Source: Rothia similimucilaginosa (lineage in GTDB: Bacteria; Actinomycetota; Actinomycetes; Actinomycetales; Micrococcaceae). From it: DNA of 45,014 bases. Made by a program: the position numbers and the translations under genes. Location: positions 1 to 45,014 of the forward strand of contig NZ_JAOVAM010000012.1 of NCBI RefSeq assembly GCF_029850875.1, in the 5' to 3' direction. Below are positions 25,880 through 33,825 of the stretch, piece after piece; position 1 is the stretch's first letter, and every line of letters starts with the position of its first letter. The notes below the pieces were generated by a model. That model saw only the letters and a program-made list of their open reading frames with translations, was not told the DNA's origin and ran no database searches.

Positions 25880-27089
25880 AGATTTTCGAAATACTCTCTT
25901 CGCCATTGGAGCCAACCAGCTCTCAGACTCGATGAGCTATATCACCACGCCCATCATTATTTTGGCGCTAACCGGCTCCCCCGAAGCTGCGAGTATCACC
26001 CTCTTCGTCGCGGGTGTTCTCGCCACCTGCGCCGGAGCAGTATCTGGAACGTGGGTCGATAGAATCGGCCCCTCAAAGTGCCTGGCACTGTCCTGTATCG
26101 GCCAGTCGCTGTCCTGGATAGCGATTCTTCTCTACCTCGTTTTCAACGTCACCAACATTTACATTTTGGTGATTACGATCTCTCTCGCCGCCATCATTTC
26201 CACCTTCGACTACCCGAGTGAACAGTCCATCATCACCCGCGTAGTCCCCAAGGAACACCTAGGGTACGCATCCGGTATGGGTGAGACGCGCGAGTCCACC
26301 GCCAACCTGCTGGGCGGCCCGGTCGCCGGCATCATTATCGGCTTCTCGACCGTGCTCATGACCGCAGTTCACGCGGTCGTCAACCTGCTGGCGTTCATCG
26401 TCGCACCCAAGAGCTACGGCGCTAGTCGGCAGCCCGCGGAAGAGGAGGAGAGCGAGAAAACCAGCTTCTGGCAGGACTCAAAAGCCGGTTTCGAGTACAT
26501 CCTGAAAAACAAGGTGCTGGTGTCCATTGCGTTCGTTTCAACGCTTGCAAACTTTGGAACGGTCGGCATTCCGCTCACCTTCATCTACTACTACACCCTG
26601 GAGGGCGCACACCCGCTCTTCATCGGCATCTTTGCGAGCGCCTTCGGTGTGGGCGTGTTGCTTGGTTCGTTCCTGGTCGGCCCGCTGACCGAGAAGTTTG
26701 CGCTCGGCCCGCTCGGTATCACCTCCCTGGCTATCATGTCGGCCTGCTACCTGTTGCTGCCGGTGGTTCATTCGATGCTGTGGGCGGTGTGCCTGCTGAT
26801 TGTGTTGGCGGGTATTGTGCTTCCCTCCTTCAATTCGAGCATCATTGCGTACATTAACGCATCCACCCCGGAGCATATGATCGGTCGCGTGCACTCGGTG
26901 CAGGGCATCCCGAACATGGCGCTGACCCCGCTGGCTGTTCTGCTGGCAGGCTTCCTCATTGTTGATTGGGGCATTACGTACACGGCACTGTTCTACGCGG
27001 TGTTCATTTTCCTGTCGCTGGTGGTGATGGTATTCCAGAAGCCGCTACGTCAGCTGCCCCATATCTCGCAGGTAACGAACGCACAGTAG
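25848..27089 (+). CDS. MFS family exporter
   Basis: 413-residue membrane protein with about twelve hydrophobic helices and a central cytoplasmic loop (about 195-220, rich in Glu and Lys). The loop between helices 2 and 3 reads GTWVDRIGPSKCLAL, the usual MFS motif A position, and the protein resembles macrolide/peptide efflux-type carriers more than sugar importers. GGAGG lies 6 nt before the ATG. It is coupled to the ThiF-like fragment upstream and followed by a hairpin. If the upstream pieces are the remains of a modified-peptide locus, this would be its exporter or self-resistance pump; otherwise it is a drug-efflux homologue. Confidence 0.85.
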   Translation: MSVNTELLKNRDFRNTLFAIGANQLSDSMSYITTPIIILALTGSPEAASITLFVAGVLATCAGAVSGTWVDRIGPSKCLALSCIGQSLSWIAILLYLVFNVTNIYILVITISLAAIISTFDYPSEQSIITRVVPKEHLGYASGMGETRESTANLLGGPVAGIIIGFSTVLMTAVHAVVNLLAFIVAPKSYGASRQPAEEEESEKTSFWQDSKAGFEYILKNKVLVSIAFVSTLANFGTVGIPLTFIYYYTLEGAHPLFIGIFASAFGVGVLLGSFLVGPLTEKFALGPLGITSLAIMSACYLLLPVVHSMLWAVCLLIVLAGIVLPSFNSSIIAYINASTPEHMIGRVHSVQGIPNMALTPLAVLLAGFLIVDWGITYTALFYAVFIFLSLVVMVFQKPLRQLPHISQVTNAQ

Positions 27090-27121
27090 TTCCACGATAG
27101 CCCCGTCTATCAACTCCACTC

Positions 27122-27187
27122 AACACCCCCGAAAGCGAATAATTCAACGTGCACTTGCATGAAAATTATTTTCCTTTCGGGGGTGTT
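27122..27187 (+). terminator. Long hairpin downstream of the MFS gene
   Basis: AACACCCCCGAAAG and CTTTCGGGGGTGTT are a perfect 14-bp stem. Inside it ATAATT pairs with AATTAT. There is no strong T tract but the position, 33 bases past the stop codon, fits a terminator. Confidence 0.7.
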
Positions 27188-27330
27188 CTACGTCCTTTTG
27201 AGGATTTCTGCACACAGTGCACGCTTACAATAATTCCCCTTATCAATGCGCATTTTTGGGGTTTTAAATGTTGCCGGTATTACGGCGAACCTTACGCCGC
27301 TTGTTGAAGGTTTTACGGCATAATAGGAAG

Positions 27331-27951
27331 GTGTTCGTTCTAACCTTCATTCAACGTTCCGCACAGCACTCACTCACTGCACTGTCGGACGAACTCGCAA
27401 AGCTCAACCCGCGTGTTGCCTTCGCCCAGACATACCCTGACGAAATTCAGGGCGCTTTCGACCGCGCCAGCGACGCACTACACGCGGCGCTCATTGCCGC
27501 GCGCGATAACGGCTTCTGGGTCGGCATCGGAATCGGCGAGCTCAACATCCCCCGATTCGCAGGCGCACTCGGCGCCGTCAGCACCACCGATTGCACCGGC
27601 GATGCCCTCGAATTCTCACGCCTCGCCGTCGAAGAAGCACAGGGAGGTGCACCCGTACGCTGCATCAGCATCAGCGCCGATAACCGCCACCTTGCCGACC
27701 TTGCCGCAGGCTCCGCACGTCTGCTCTACCGCGTATGCGCCGACCGCACCGAAGCCGAATGGCGCGTGGTAAACCTGCTCGTACCCGGCGTGCGCGGCCA
27801 GCAGAAAGCAGCCGCAACCGCACTCGGCATCACTACCCAGGCGGTCAGCCGTGCCCTCGTCCGCTCCCTCTGGCATGAGGAGCAGGCGGCACGCGGTGCG
27901 CTCATCGAACTACTGACCCGTATTGACCGTTCGCGCCGCCGCGCCACCTAA
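27331..27951 (+). CDS. SatD-like protein with a C-terminal HTH
   Basis: About 206 residues from the GTG at 27331, where CATAAT lies 6 nt upstream (leaderless pattern); the open frame reaches back to 27268 but those residues are Arg-rich and unlike a family start. The N-terminal part (VFVLTFIQRSAQHSL, then AQTYPDEIQGAFDRASDALHAAL, then GFWVGIGIGEL) follows the SatD layout, normally GDEFQG and RxGIGxG. The C-terminal part has a helix-turn-helix, GQQKAAATALGITTQAVSRAL. This is a MarR/sigma-like DNA-binding end, so a regulatory role is plausible; the target is unknown. Three TTACG(G/C)C repeats (27280, 27292, 27313) lie just upstream. Confidence 0.65.
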   Translation: MFVLTFIQRSAQHSLTALSDELAKLNPRVAFAQTYPDEIQGAFDRASDALHAALIAARDNGFWVGIGIGELNIPRFAGALGAVSTTDCTGDALEFSRLAVEEAQGGAPVRCISISADNRHLADLAAGSARLLYRVCADRTEAEWRVVNLLVPGVRGQQKAAATALGITTQAVSRALVRSLWHEEQAARGALIELLTRIDRSRRRAT

Positions 27952-28145
27952 CGCCGCCGCGCATCCCTCATTCTTTTCGCGCCTGCCAGCCTTTCGTACC
28001 TGTCAGCGCAGAATCGAACACCTGATCCCGCCCGTGATGGTCGCCCCCTGCCAGGGCTGAACCGCCGGGCGGGATGCTCTTTAAGCCCGCACTGAATACC
28101 CTGCAACTCGACGGGCAAAACCAGAGAAAAGGTAAACTTATCTTT

Positions 28146-28877
28146 ATGCCTCTCTCAGAACTTTCCGTCAGCACCCAGAACTACCTCAAGGAAATCTGGA
28201 GCCTCGAAGAATGGACCCAAACCCCTGCCACCGCATCCGCCCTGGCAGAGCGCATGGGCCTGCGCATTTCTTCGGTATCTGACGGCCTTAAGCGCCTGGC
28301 TGCCGCCGATCTGATTGAGCATCAGCCCTACGGCGCCATTGAGCTCACTGAAACCGGCCGCTCCTACGCGCTGGCGATGATTCGCCGCCACCGCCTCATT
28401 GAGACATTCCTGGTTGAGACTCTCGGCTACACCTGGGACCGTGTGCACGACGAGGCGGAGGTTCTGGAGCACGCGGTATCCGACTTCATGGTGGACCGCA
28501 TCGACACCCTGCTGGGACACCCGACCCGCGACCCGCATGGCGACCCGATCCCGGACGCTTCAGGGCATATTAGTTTTCCGCAGACCGTGCCGCTGAGCCA
28601 ATGCGAACCCGGCGAAACGGTCGTGCTCGAACGCATTAACGATGACGACCCACGCCTGCTGCGTTACCTGCAGGGCCAAGGTTTTGTGCCCGGCGTGCGC
28701 CTGCACATTGAGGAGGGTGCGCCCTTCTCTGAGGCGGTGAATGTGAGCGTGGTCGGTGCCGGTTCCGGCAACCTGCACGAGACGGACGCAGCCGGCGTGG
28801 TAAAGCCCGGCGGCACGATTATTCCGTTGGGTGCGGAGGCGACCGCCTCCCTGTTCGTGTCCCGCACGGTGCGGTAG
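28146..28877 (+). CDS. DtxR/MntR family metal-dependent regulator, probably manganese-sensing
   Basis: 243 residues from the ATG at 28146. An N-terminal winged helix (about 1-65; ASALAERMGLRISSVSDGLKRLAAADLI) precedes the metal-binding dimerisation domain with RRHRLIETFL and HDEAEVLEH, then GHPTRDPHGDPIP, and a C-terminal SH3-like (FeoA) domain. In iron-sensing DtxR/IdeR the dimer-domain motif has Cys (E-A-C-x-x-E-H); here that position is Glu, as in manganese-sensing MntR. It converges on a Mn-type ABC importer, its probable target. TAAACT lies 7 nt before the ATG, so the message may be leaderless. Confidence 0.85.
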   Translation: MPLSELSVSTQNYLKEIWSLEEWTQTPATASALAERMGLRISSVSDGLKRLAAADLIEHQPYGAIELTETGRSYALAMIRRHRLIETFLVETLGYTWDRVHDEAEVLEHAVSDFMVDRIDTLLGHPTRDPHGDPIPDASGHISFPQTVPLSQCEPGETVVLERINDDDPRLLRYLQGQGFVPGVRLHIEEGAPFSEAVNVSVVGAGSGNLHETDAAGVVKPGGTIIPLGAEATASLFVSRTVR

Positions 28878-28900
28878 AAGCGCGACTAAACCTTCAGAAG

Positions 28901-28949
28901 ACAGCAATAGGCGGAAAACCCCACGGTGAGACTTTCCGCCTATTGCTGT
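28901..28949. terminator. Bidirectional terminator between mntR-like gene and importer operon
   Basis: ACAGCAATAGGCGGAAA and TTTCCGCCTATTGCTGT make a perfect 17-bp stem with a 15-nt loop. It lies between the convergent regulator gene (plus) and the ABC permease gene (minus). Confidence 0.85.
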
Positions 28950-28964
28950 ATGTGGTGAGCTTTC

Positions 28965-29849
28965 TTAGGAAGCTGACAGCTCAGTTTTCGTTGCAGCAGT
29001 GTTGAGCCGGCGGGCACGCATCCTGCCCAGCAGACCGTAGCGCGGGGCAAACACATACGCCAGGGCGAACAGCATACCCTGCGTAACAACCACGGCACCG
29101 CCGGGGGATACATCCGCGTGGTAGCTGACGTACAGACCGGTCAGCGTGCCCACCAGGGACACACCCACACTCACCAGAAGCATGGGCACAAACCGGTCAG
29201 TGACCAGGCGCGCGGTAGAGCCGGGGATGACGAGCATCGCCACGACCAGCACCACACCCACAATCTGCAGCGCCACCACAGAGGTCAGTGCCAGCATAAT
29301 CAGCAGCAGCGCACCGAGCAGACGCGGACGCAACCCAACCGCCTGCGCGAAGCCCGGGTCGAAGGCGTACAGCACGAAGTCGCGGCGCTTGACCAGCAGC
29401 ACGGTGGCAACCACCACCGCGAGGACGGCTACCTGCCAGACATCCGACCAGGACACGCCCAGCACGTTACCGAAGAGAATATGGTTCAGGTCGGTATTCG
29501 ACGGCGTGACCGAAATCAACACCAGACCGAACGCGAAGAGGGTCGTGAACACGATGCCGATTGCGGCGTCTTCGCGCACGCGGCCGCTGCGCCGCACCCC
29601 GCCGATGAGCGCCACCGCCACGAGCGCGGCAATGACCGCACCCACCGCGAAGGGTGCACCGAAAATGTAGGCGAGCACCACGCCGGGCAGCACCGCATGC
29701 GAGATGGCGTCGCCCATGAGCGACCAGCCGAGCAGCACAAGCCAGCAGGAGAGCAGGGCGCAGACGGCGGCGGCAATGATGGTAACCACGAATGCGCGGA
29801 GCATGAAGGGCAGGGTCAGCGGCTCTACCAGAAAGTTGAGGATGTCCAT
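28965..29849 (-). CDS. Manganese/zinc ABC transporter, permease (ABC-3 family)
   Basis: 294-residue membrane protein with about eight to nine helices. LVLLGWSLMGDAISHAVLPGVVLAY near the N terminus is the signature segment of ABC-3 metal permeases, and PGSTARLVTDR lies in the second half. The ATG follows directly on the ATPase gene (the stop of that gene and this start abut), so the two are coupled. The importer as a whole takes up Mn(2+) or Zn(2+); the binding-protein ligands favour manganese. Confidence 0.92.
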   Translation of the reverse strand: MDILNFLVEPLTLPFMLRAFVVTIIAAAVCALLSCWLVLLGWSLMGDAISHAVLPGVVLAYIFGAPFAVGAVIAALVAVALIGGVRRSGRVREDAAIGIVFTTLFAFGLVLISVTPSNTDLNHILFGNVLGVSWSDVWQVAVLAVVVATVLLVKRRDFVLYAFDPGFAQAVGLRPRLLGALLLIMLALTSVVALQIVGVVLVVAMLVIPGSTARLVTDRFVPMLLVSVGVSLVGTLTGLYVSYHADVSPGGAVVVTQGMLFALAYVFAPRYGLLGRMRARRLNTAATKTELSAS

Positions 29850-30668
29850 TTAGTTCTTCCCTTCCGCAGAGCTGTTTGTAGTATTGCCGGAGGTAGTAGC
29901 TGTGGAGGCAGCGACCGGTGTGCCGGTGTCTACTTCCATGCCGAAGGCACGCACCAGGTTCTCGGGGGCGAGCACCTTCTCGGGGGTGTCGTGCATCAAA
30001 ATCTCACCGCGCAGCAGCAGCGCCTCGTCGGCGAACTGGCGCAGGGTCGCTAAGTCGTGCGTGGAAACCAGCACGGTCGCACCCTCGTCGCGCAACTGTT
30101 CAATAACCTGAATGAGCATTGCCTCGCTACGCTTATCCACACCGGCGAAGGGCTCATCAAGCAGCAGCAGCTGGGCACCCTGGGCGATAGCGCGTGCCAC
30201 GAAGGCGCGTTTACGCTGACCACCCGAGAGCGCCCCAATCTGACGGTCGGCAAGGTCGGTCAGTTCCACGCGGACAAGCGCCTCATCCACGGCGGCACGG
30301 TCTGCGGCACGCAGGCGGCGGGTGATGCCGAGGTTGCGGTAGCGCCCCATGCTGACGACCTCGCGCACGGAGATGGGGAAGGCCCAGTCGATTTCTTCGC
30401 TCTGCGGCACGTAGCTGACGAGTCCGGCACGGTGGTGGTGCGCGTTCTTGCCGCGGTTACCGCCGACGGACTGCCCGTCGAGAGTAATGCTGCCGGCATG
30501 CACGGGCACGACCCCCATGATGGCTTTGAAGAGGGTGGATTTGCCGGAGCCGTTCATACCGATCAGGCCGCAGATACCCCCGGTGTCCAGGGTGAAGGAT
30601 GCGCCGGTGAGGGCGCGGACTGGCCCATAGTTCACGTGCACATTGTCGCAGCTGAGAAGAGTGCTCAT
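29850..30668 (-). CDS. Manganese/zinc ABC transporter, ATP-binding protein
   Basis: 272 residues. Walker A GMNGSGKST, the Q-loop at YVPQSEEIDWAFPISV, signature LSGGQRKRA, Walker B LLLLDEPFAGVD and the H-loop STHD are all present. The sequence EEIDW..P is typical of metal-import ATPases. A Ser/Thr/Ala-rich tail ends the protein. The gene lies between the lipoprotein gene (212 bases upstream) and the permease (directly downstream). Confidence 0.93.
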   Translation of the reverse strand: MSTLLSCDNVHVNYGPVRALTGASFTLDTGGICGLIGMNGSGKSTLFKAIMGVVPVHAGSITLDGQSVGGNRGKNAHHHRAGLVSYVPQSEEIDWAFPISVREVVSMGRYRNLGITRRLRAADRAAVDEALVRVELTDLADRQIGALSGGQRKRAFVARAIAQGAQLLLLDEPFAGVDKRSEAMLIQVIEQLRDEGATVLVSTHDLATLRQFADEALLLRGEILMHDTPEKVLAPENLVRAFGMEVDTGTPVAASTATTSGNTTNSSAEGKN

Positions 30669-30827
30669 TCCTTGTGTTCTTTCTGGTGGTCACCGTATGC
30701 GTGCGGCGGGTGTACTTGCTTATGTGGTAGTGAGTGGGTGCTGTGTGAGCGAGTGTTAACGACGTGGGAGGATCGGAGCCAAGAAGGCGACCGCCCCTCC
30801 TACCCTATCGGTGGTGTGGGATTTACC

Positions 30828-30885
30828 CGGGGTTTTCGATGCGGGGTTTGGCCCGGGTTTGACCCTGGTTTATACCGGGTTTAAG
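30828..30885. repeat. Short GGTTT repeats at helical spacing after the metal lipoprotein gene
   Basis: On the plus strand five GGTTT cores begin at 30831, 30845, 30856, 30867 and 30878, that is 14, 11, 11 and 11 bases apart, most preceded by CCC or CGG. The last runs into the stop codon of the minus-strand binding-protein gene. The array lies in the 212-base gap between that gene and the ATPase gene. Confidence 0.5.
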
Positions 30886-31843
30886 AGTTGCCCTTGAGGC
30901 CGGCCACGATGGTGCGTGCGTCGTAGCGGATCATGTCCAAGTAGGTGGGCACGGGGCCGTTCGCCTCGGAGAGCGAGTCCACGTAGAGCACGCCGCCGAA
31001 TCGCGCACCGGTGGCGTCGGCTACCTGGCGCATCGGGTTATCGGAGACGGTGGATTCGCAGAACACGGCAGGCACCTGGTTCTGGCGCACGTAATCGATT
31101 GCGGAGGAAATCTGTGAGGGGGTCGCCTGCTGTTCGGAGTTGACCGCCCAAATGTACTTTTCCTTCAGGCCCGCGTCTGCCGCCAGGTAGGAGAAGGCGC
31201 CTTCGCAGGTGACGAGTGCGCGCTGGTTCTCGGGCAGGGTGGAGATTTCCTTGACAAGCTCGTCACGCACGCCCTGCAGCTGCTTCTTGTAGGCTTCGCC
31301 GCGGGACTTGTAGTCGGCGGCGTGGGTGGGGTCGAGGGCGCTAAATTCACGAATCATCACGTCCACGTACTTCTGTACGTTGCTGGGGCTCATCCAGGCG
31401 TGGGGGTTGGGCTTGCCTGCGTAGGCGTCCTCGGTAATAGAGATGGGCGTGACTCCCTCGGAGACGGTCACGTGCTTAGCGTTAGATTCTTCAACGAACT
31501 TGGCGAACCAGGATTCGAGGTTCAGGCCGTTGTCGAGCACCAGGTCAGCGGCGTGAGCCTTCTTCAGGTCGGAGGGGGTGGGCTCGTACTCGTGGATTTC
31601 AGCACCGGGCTTGGTGAGGGATTCGACATTCAGGTCATCGCCTGCCACGTTGCGGGCAATGTCTGCGAGCACGGTGAAGGTTGTGAGCACGGTCTTCTTG
31701 CCGTTGCTGCTCTTAGCGCCTTCGGCGGTGCTGGCGGTGTTACCGCAGCCGGTGAGCACGAGTAGCAGGGTGAGTGCGAGGGCGGCGCAGAGCGCCTGGA
31801 CGAGGCGGCGTGCATTGCTGCCTGCGGGGGTGAGAGCATTCAT
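30881..31843 (-). CDS. Manganese-type ABC transporter, substrate-binding lipoprotein
   Basis: 320 residues from the ATG at 31843, with AAGGA 6 nt upstream (an in-frame ATG 12 codons earlier is less likely). The signal peptide ends in the lipobox LTGC. The four metal ligands of the cluster A-I family are visible: His in EIHEYEPTPSD, His in NPHAWMSP, Glu in TCEGAFSYL and Asp in YVDSLSE. Glu at the third position, rather than His, is the PsaA/MntC arrangement linked to manganese over zinc. The first gene of the importer operon, it is preceded by a structured leader and a promoter with a palindrome in its spacer. Confidence 0.92.
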   Translation of the reverse strand: MNALTPAGSNARRLVQALCAALALTLLLVLTGCGNTASTAEGAKSSNGKKTVLTTFTVLADIARNVAGDDLNVESLTKPGAEIHEYEPTPSDLKKAHAADLVLDNGLNLESWFAKFVEESNAKHVTVSEGVTPISITEDAYAGKPNPHAWMSPSNVQKYVDVMIREFSALDPTHAADYKSRGEAYKKQLQGVRDELVKEISTLPENQRALVTCEGAFSYLAADAGLKEKYIWAVNSEQQATPSQISSAIDYVRQNQVPAVFCESTVSDNPMRQVADATGARFGGVLYVDSLSEANGPVPTYLDMIRYDARTIVAGLKGNS

Positions 31844-31905
31844 GAGGCATCCTTCATTGGAAGTCACGCGTTTGAGCATGTGGCTGATATGTGGAATTTG
31901 TCGCG

Positions 31906-31971
31906 CCGGGACGATAGGGACACAGTTGTGTCTGCGCAGGCATCATGGTGCGCTTTTGCCTATCGTCCCGG
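31906..31971 (-). ncRNA. Structured 5' leader (three-way junction) of the Mn importer message
   Basis: Read on the minus strand the 66 bases fold completely: P1 pairs CCGGGACGATAGG with CCTATCGTCCCGG (13 bp, perfect); CAAAA joins it to P2, GCGCA/TGCGC with a 10-nt loop; one A joins that to P3, GACAC-AACT-GTGTC; and P3 abuts P1 with no gap. Every base is accounted for. It starts about 4 nt after the transcription start predicted from the promoter and ends 62 nt before the ATG. It does not look like the yybP-ykoY manganese riboswitch that I know. A DNA-level operator is the alternative. Confidence 0.55.
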
Positions 31972-31981
31972 GCGGAATTTA

Positions 31982-32010
31982 ACAATAGTTCGGCAAGGCG
32001 AACTTTTCAA
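31982..32010 (-). promoter_or_regulatory. Mn importer promoter with a palindrome filling the spacer
   Basis: On the minus strand TTGAAA (-35, 32005-32010), a 17-bp spacer and TATTGT (-10, 31982-31987). The spacer is nearly the whole of a palindrome, AGTTCG-N6-CGAACT (31987-32004). A repressor bound here would block RNA polymerase directly. The MntR-type regulator 3 kb away is the natural candidate, but that pairing is inference. Confidence 0.65.
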
Positions 32011-32105
32011 CTAAGCCACACAGAAAACCCCAAAATATTGGCAGAAACACAGGGGTCGACGTGCAGAGACAGGCGCACAGAGAAAGAAGCACCTACAGAT
32101 AGAGT

Positions 32106-32136
32106 AAGGAGGCGAGAGCCTCACTCTCGCCTCCTT
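32106..32136 (-). terminator. Terminator hairpin of exoA
   Basis: AAGGAGGCGAGAG and CTCTCGCCTCCTT form a perfect 13-bp stem with a 5-nt loop, 31 bases past the exoA stop codon. Confidence 0.75.
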
Positions 32137-32166
32137 GCCCCCCTGCAACAGGTATATGACGGTTAT

Positions 32167-32967
32167 TTAGTCGGCAATCTCAACCACGACCGGCGTGTGG
32201 TCGCTCGCGCCCTCACCGGCGCGTTCCACCCTATCGATCCAGGCACATTCCACGCGTGCGGCAAGCGCGGGCGAGAACAGCTGAAAGTCAATGCGCATAC
32301 CCTCATCCTTGGCGAAGCGGCCCGCCTGGTAGTCCCAGTAGGTGTACTCGCCGGGAGTGTGCGGGCGTACTACGTCCACCATGCCCTCATCGAGCAGGGC
32401 GGCGAAGGCACGGCGTTCAGGCTCGGAAACGTGGGTCAGCTCGTTACGCAGGAAGTAGTCAATGTCCCACACGTCGGTGTCTTCGGGGGCGACATTCCAG
32501 TCGCCGACCAGGGCGAGCTGCGACTGCGGGTTAGCGGCAAGTTCGTTGTGCACGTTCTGGCGCAGCGCCTCCATCCAGCGGAGCTTGTAGTCCATGTGCG
32601 GGTCGGTCAGGCCGCGGCCGTTAGGCACGTAGAGGCTCCAGACGCGCACGCCGCCGCAGGTCGCACCAATTGCGCGCGCCTCGAGCACTTCGGGTTCGCC
32701 GGGCTTGCCGAAGTGCGGCTGGTTGTCAAAGCCGCGCTGCACATCCTCAAGGCCCACGCGGGAGGCGATTGCCACGCCATTCCACTGATTCAGGCCAAAG
32801 TGCGCGACCTCGTAGCCCATGAATTCGAAGAGGTCGAAGGGGAAGGTTTCGTCCTTGGTTTTTGTTTCTTGCAGGGCGAGCACGTCAACATCGTGTTCGT
32901 CGAGCCAGTCTTCGACGCGGTTTTCGCGGGCGCGGATTGAGTTGATGTTCCAGGTGGCAATCTTCAT
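32167..32967 (-). CDS. Exodeoxyribonuclease III / AP endonuclease
   Basis: Base-excision repair nuclease of the Xth/ExoA family. The 266 residues from the ATG at 32967 start with the canonical MKIATWNINSIRAR and contain LALQETK, SLYVPNGR, LVGDWNVAP and the C-terminal SDHTPVVVE; the catalytic Glu, Asp, Asn and His are all in these segments. A longer frame to 33033 adds residues before the family start. TAAGCT lies 7 nt before the ATG without a clear ribosome binding site, again the leaderless pattern. It is transcribed toward the Mn importer but ends at its own hairpin. Confidence 0.94.
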   Translation of the reverse strand: MKIATWNINSIRARENRVEDWLDEHDVDVLALQETKTKDETFPFDLFEFMGYEVAHFGLNQWNGVAIASRVGLEDVQRGFDNQPHFGKPGEPEVLEARAIGATCGGVRVWSLYVPNGRGLTDPHMDYKLRWMEALRQNVHNELAANPQSQLALVGDWNVAPEDTDVWDIDYFLRNELTHVSEPERRAFAALLDEGMVDVVRPHTPGEYTYWDYQAGRFAKDEGMRIDFQLFSPALAARVECAWIDRVERAGEGASDHTPVVVEIAD

Positions 32968-33062
32968 GTCTTCTAGCTTAGCGGGTGCAGCGCAGACGCC
33001 TTTCAGTGTACGCAGGCGATTGTGTAGCGGCATGGGTACTCACAACCTGCCAGAACAGCGCC

Positions 33063-33103
33063 CCGCCCGCCTGCACAACCCATTGGGTCGCGCCGGCGGG
33101 CGG
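33063..33103 (-). terminator. GC-rich hairpin upstream of exoA
   Basis: CCGCCCGCC pairs with GGCGGGCGG (9 bp, perfect), and the loop contains the palindrome ACCCATTGGGT. It lies about 47 bases past the stop of the broken gene at 33150-33354, on the same strand, and probably terminated it. No T run. Confidence 0.5.
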
Positions 33104-33149
33104 TGAATATATGCGCTAGTCAGCACTAAAAAGCTGGTCGGTATTACTC

Positions 33150-33354
33150 CTAGTCAACGACGGGAGTGTCCACAACCTTCAGGCCCCTATCGTCGTACGC
33201 ATTGAGCATGTACAGGGAATCGGAGAAGTACAAGGGGTTGGCGGGGGTTCACCACGTCGGCTACACCGTCACCGTCACGGTCAATTTCGGGGTAGGCACG
33301 GAGCGTGCGAGATGCCCAGCGGTTTTCGGGCTTGGTATGTTCAGTCTTCTTGAC
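33150..33354 (-). pseudogene. Remnant of a protein with a DxDxDG calcium loop, frameshifted
   Basis: In one frame the minus strand reads KPENRWASRTLRAYPEI, then DRDGDGVADVVN; in the next frame ANPLYFSDSLYMLNAYDD, then RGLKVVDTPVVD and a stop. Removing one C from the run of five C at 33243-33247 joins them into continuous sense, VADVVNPANPLYF. D-R-D-G-D-G-x-x-D is a dockerin/thrombospondin-type calcium-binding loop. A TAA stands directly upstream of the readable part and no start codon or leader is seen, so the gene is also truncated at its 5' end. Family unknown. Confidence 0.55.
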
Positions 33355-33356
33355 TT

Positions 33357-33825
33357 AGGCACGCAACGGGCGGGGAGTGAATCTCAACCGTTCCCATGTG
33401 AGTCTAAATTCTTGCAAGCAAGATGCACATCTATATAACCCTCGACAAAATGTTTTAAGGCAAAAATTAGGGAGCTTGTGTCACTCAACACCCTATAGTG
33501 TTGATTGTCTCCCCGGTTACTTTTATGCAATGGAGTGAAAATAATCCACAGAAAACCAACCGACCAGTGCAAATACCATATTTTGCACATAAATGCACTA
33601 ATTGGTGAATTTTTATCGGTACGCGCCATATCACTTCATAAACCGGTTGATACTATCCGAAGCACCTCCATTAAAACCCCTCATCCAAGGCTTATCTCAC
33701 AGGATCAGAGGCCCCGAATAGCACCCGCCGGGCACCTACCAGAAGAACGCCCAATGAGCACTCCCCCGGCATCCACTTCTAACAGACACCCGGCGAACGC
33801 CCAGCAGATTAGCTTCAATCCCCTA
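33357..33825. other. AT-rich spacer without a gene
   Basis: About 470 bases after the symporter stop codon and before the calcium-loop remnant (both minus). It is AT-rich in its middle, with one tight palindrome TCAACAC-N6-GTGTTGA at 33485-33504. A plus-strand open frame from 33505 has no ribosome binding site and runs antisense into the symporter. Nothing else recognised. Confidence 0.45.

Noticed and set aside
30828-30885. G-quadruplex in the GGTTT repeats
   Set aside because: G runs are mostly two or three long and loops of 8-19 bases are too long for a stable quadruplex.
33166-33438. A 90-codon plus-strand frame as a gene
   Set aside because: It lies opposite the calcium-loop remnant, whose reading makes better sense, and has no ribosome binding site.
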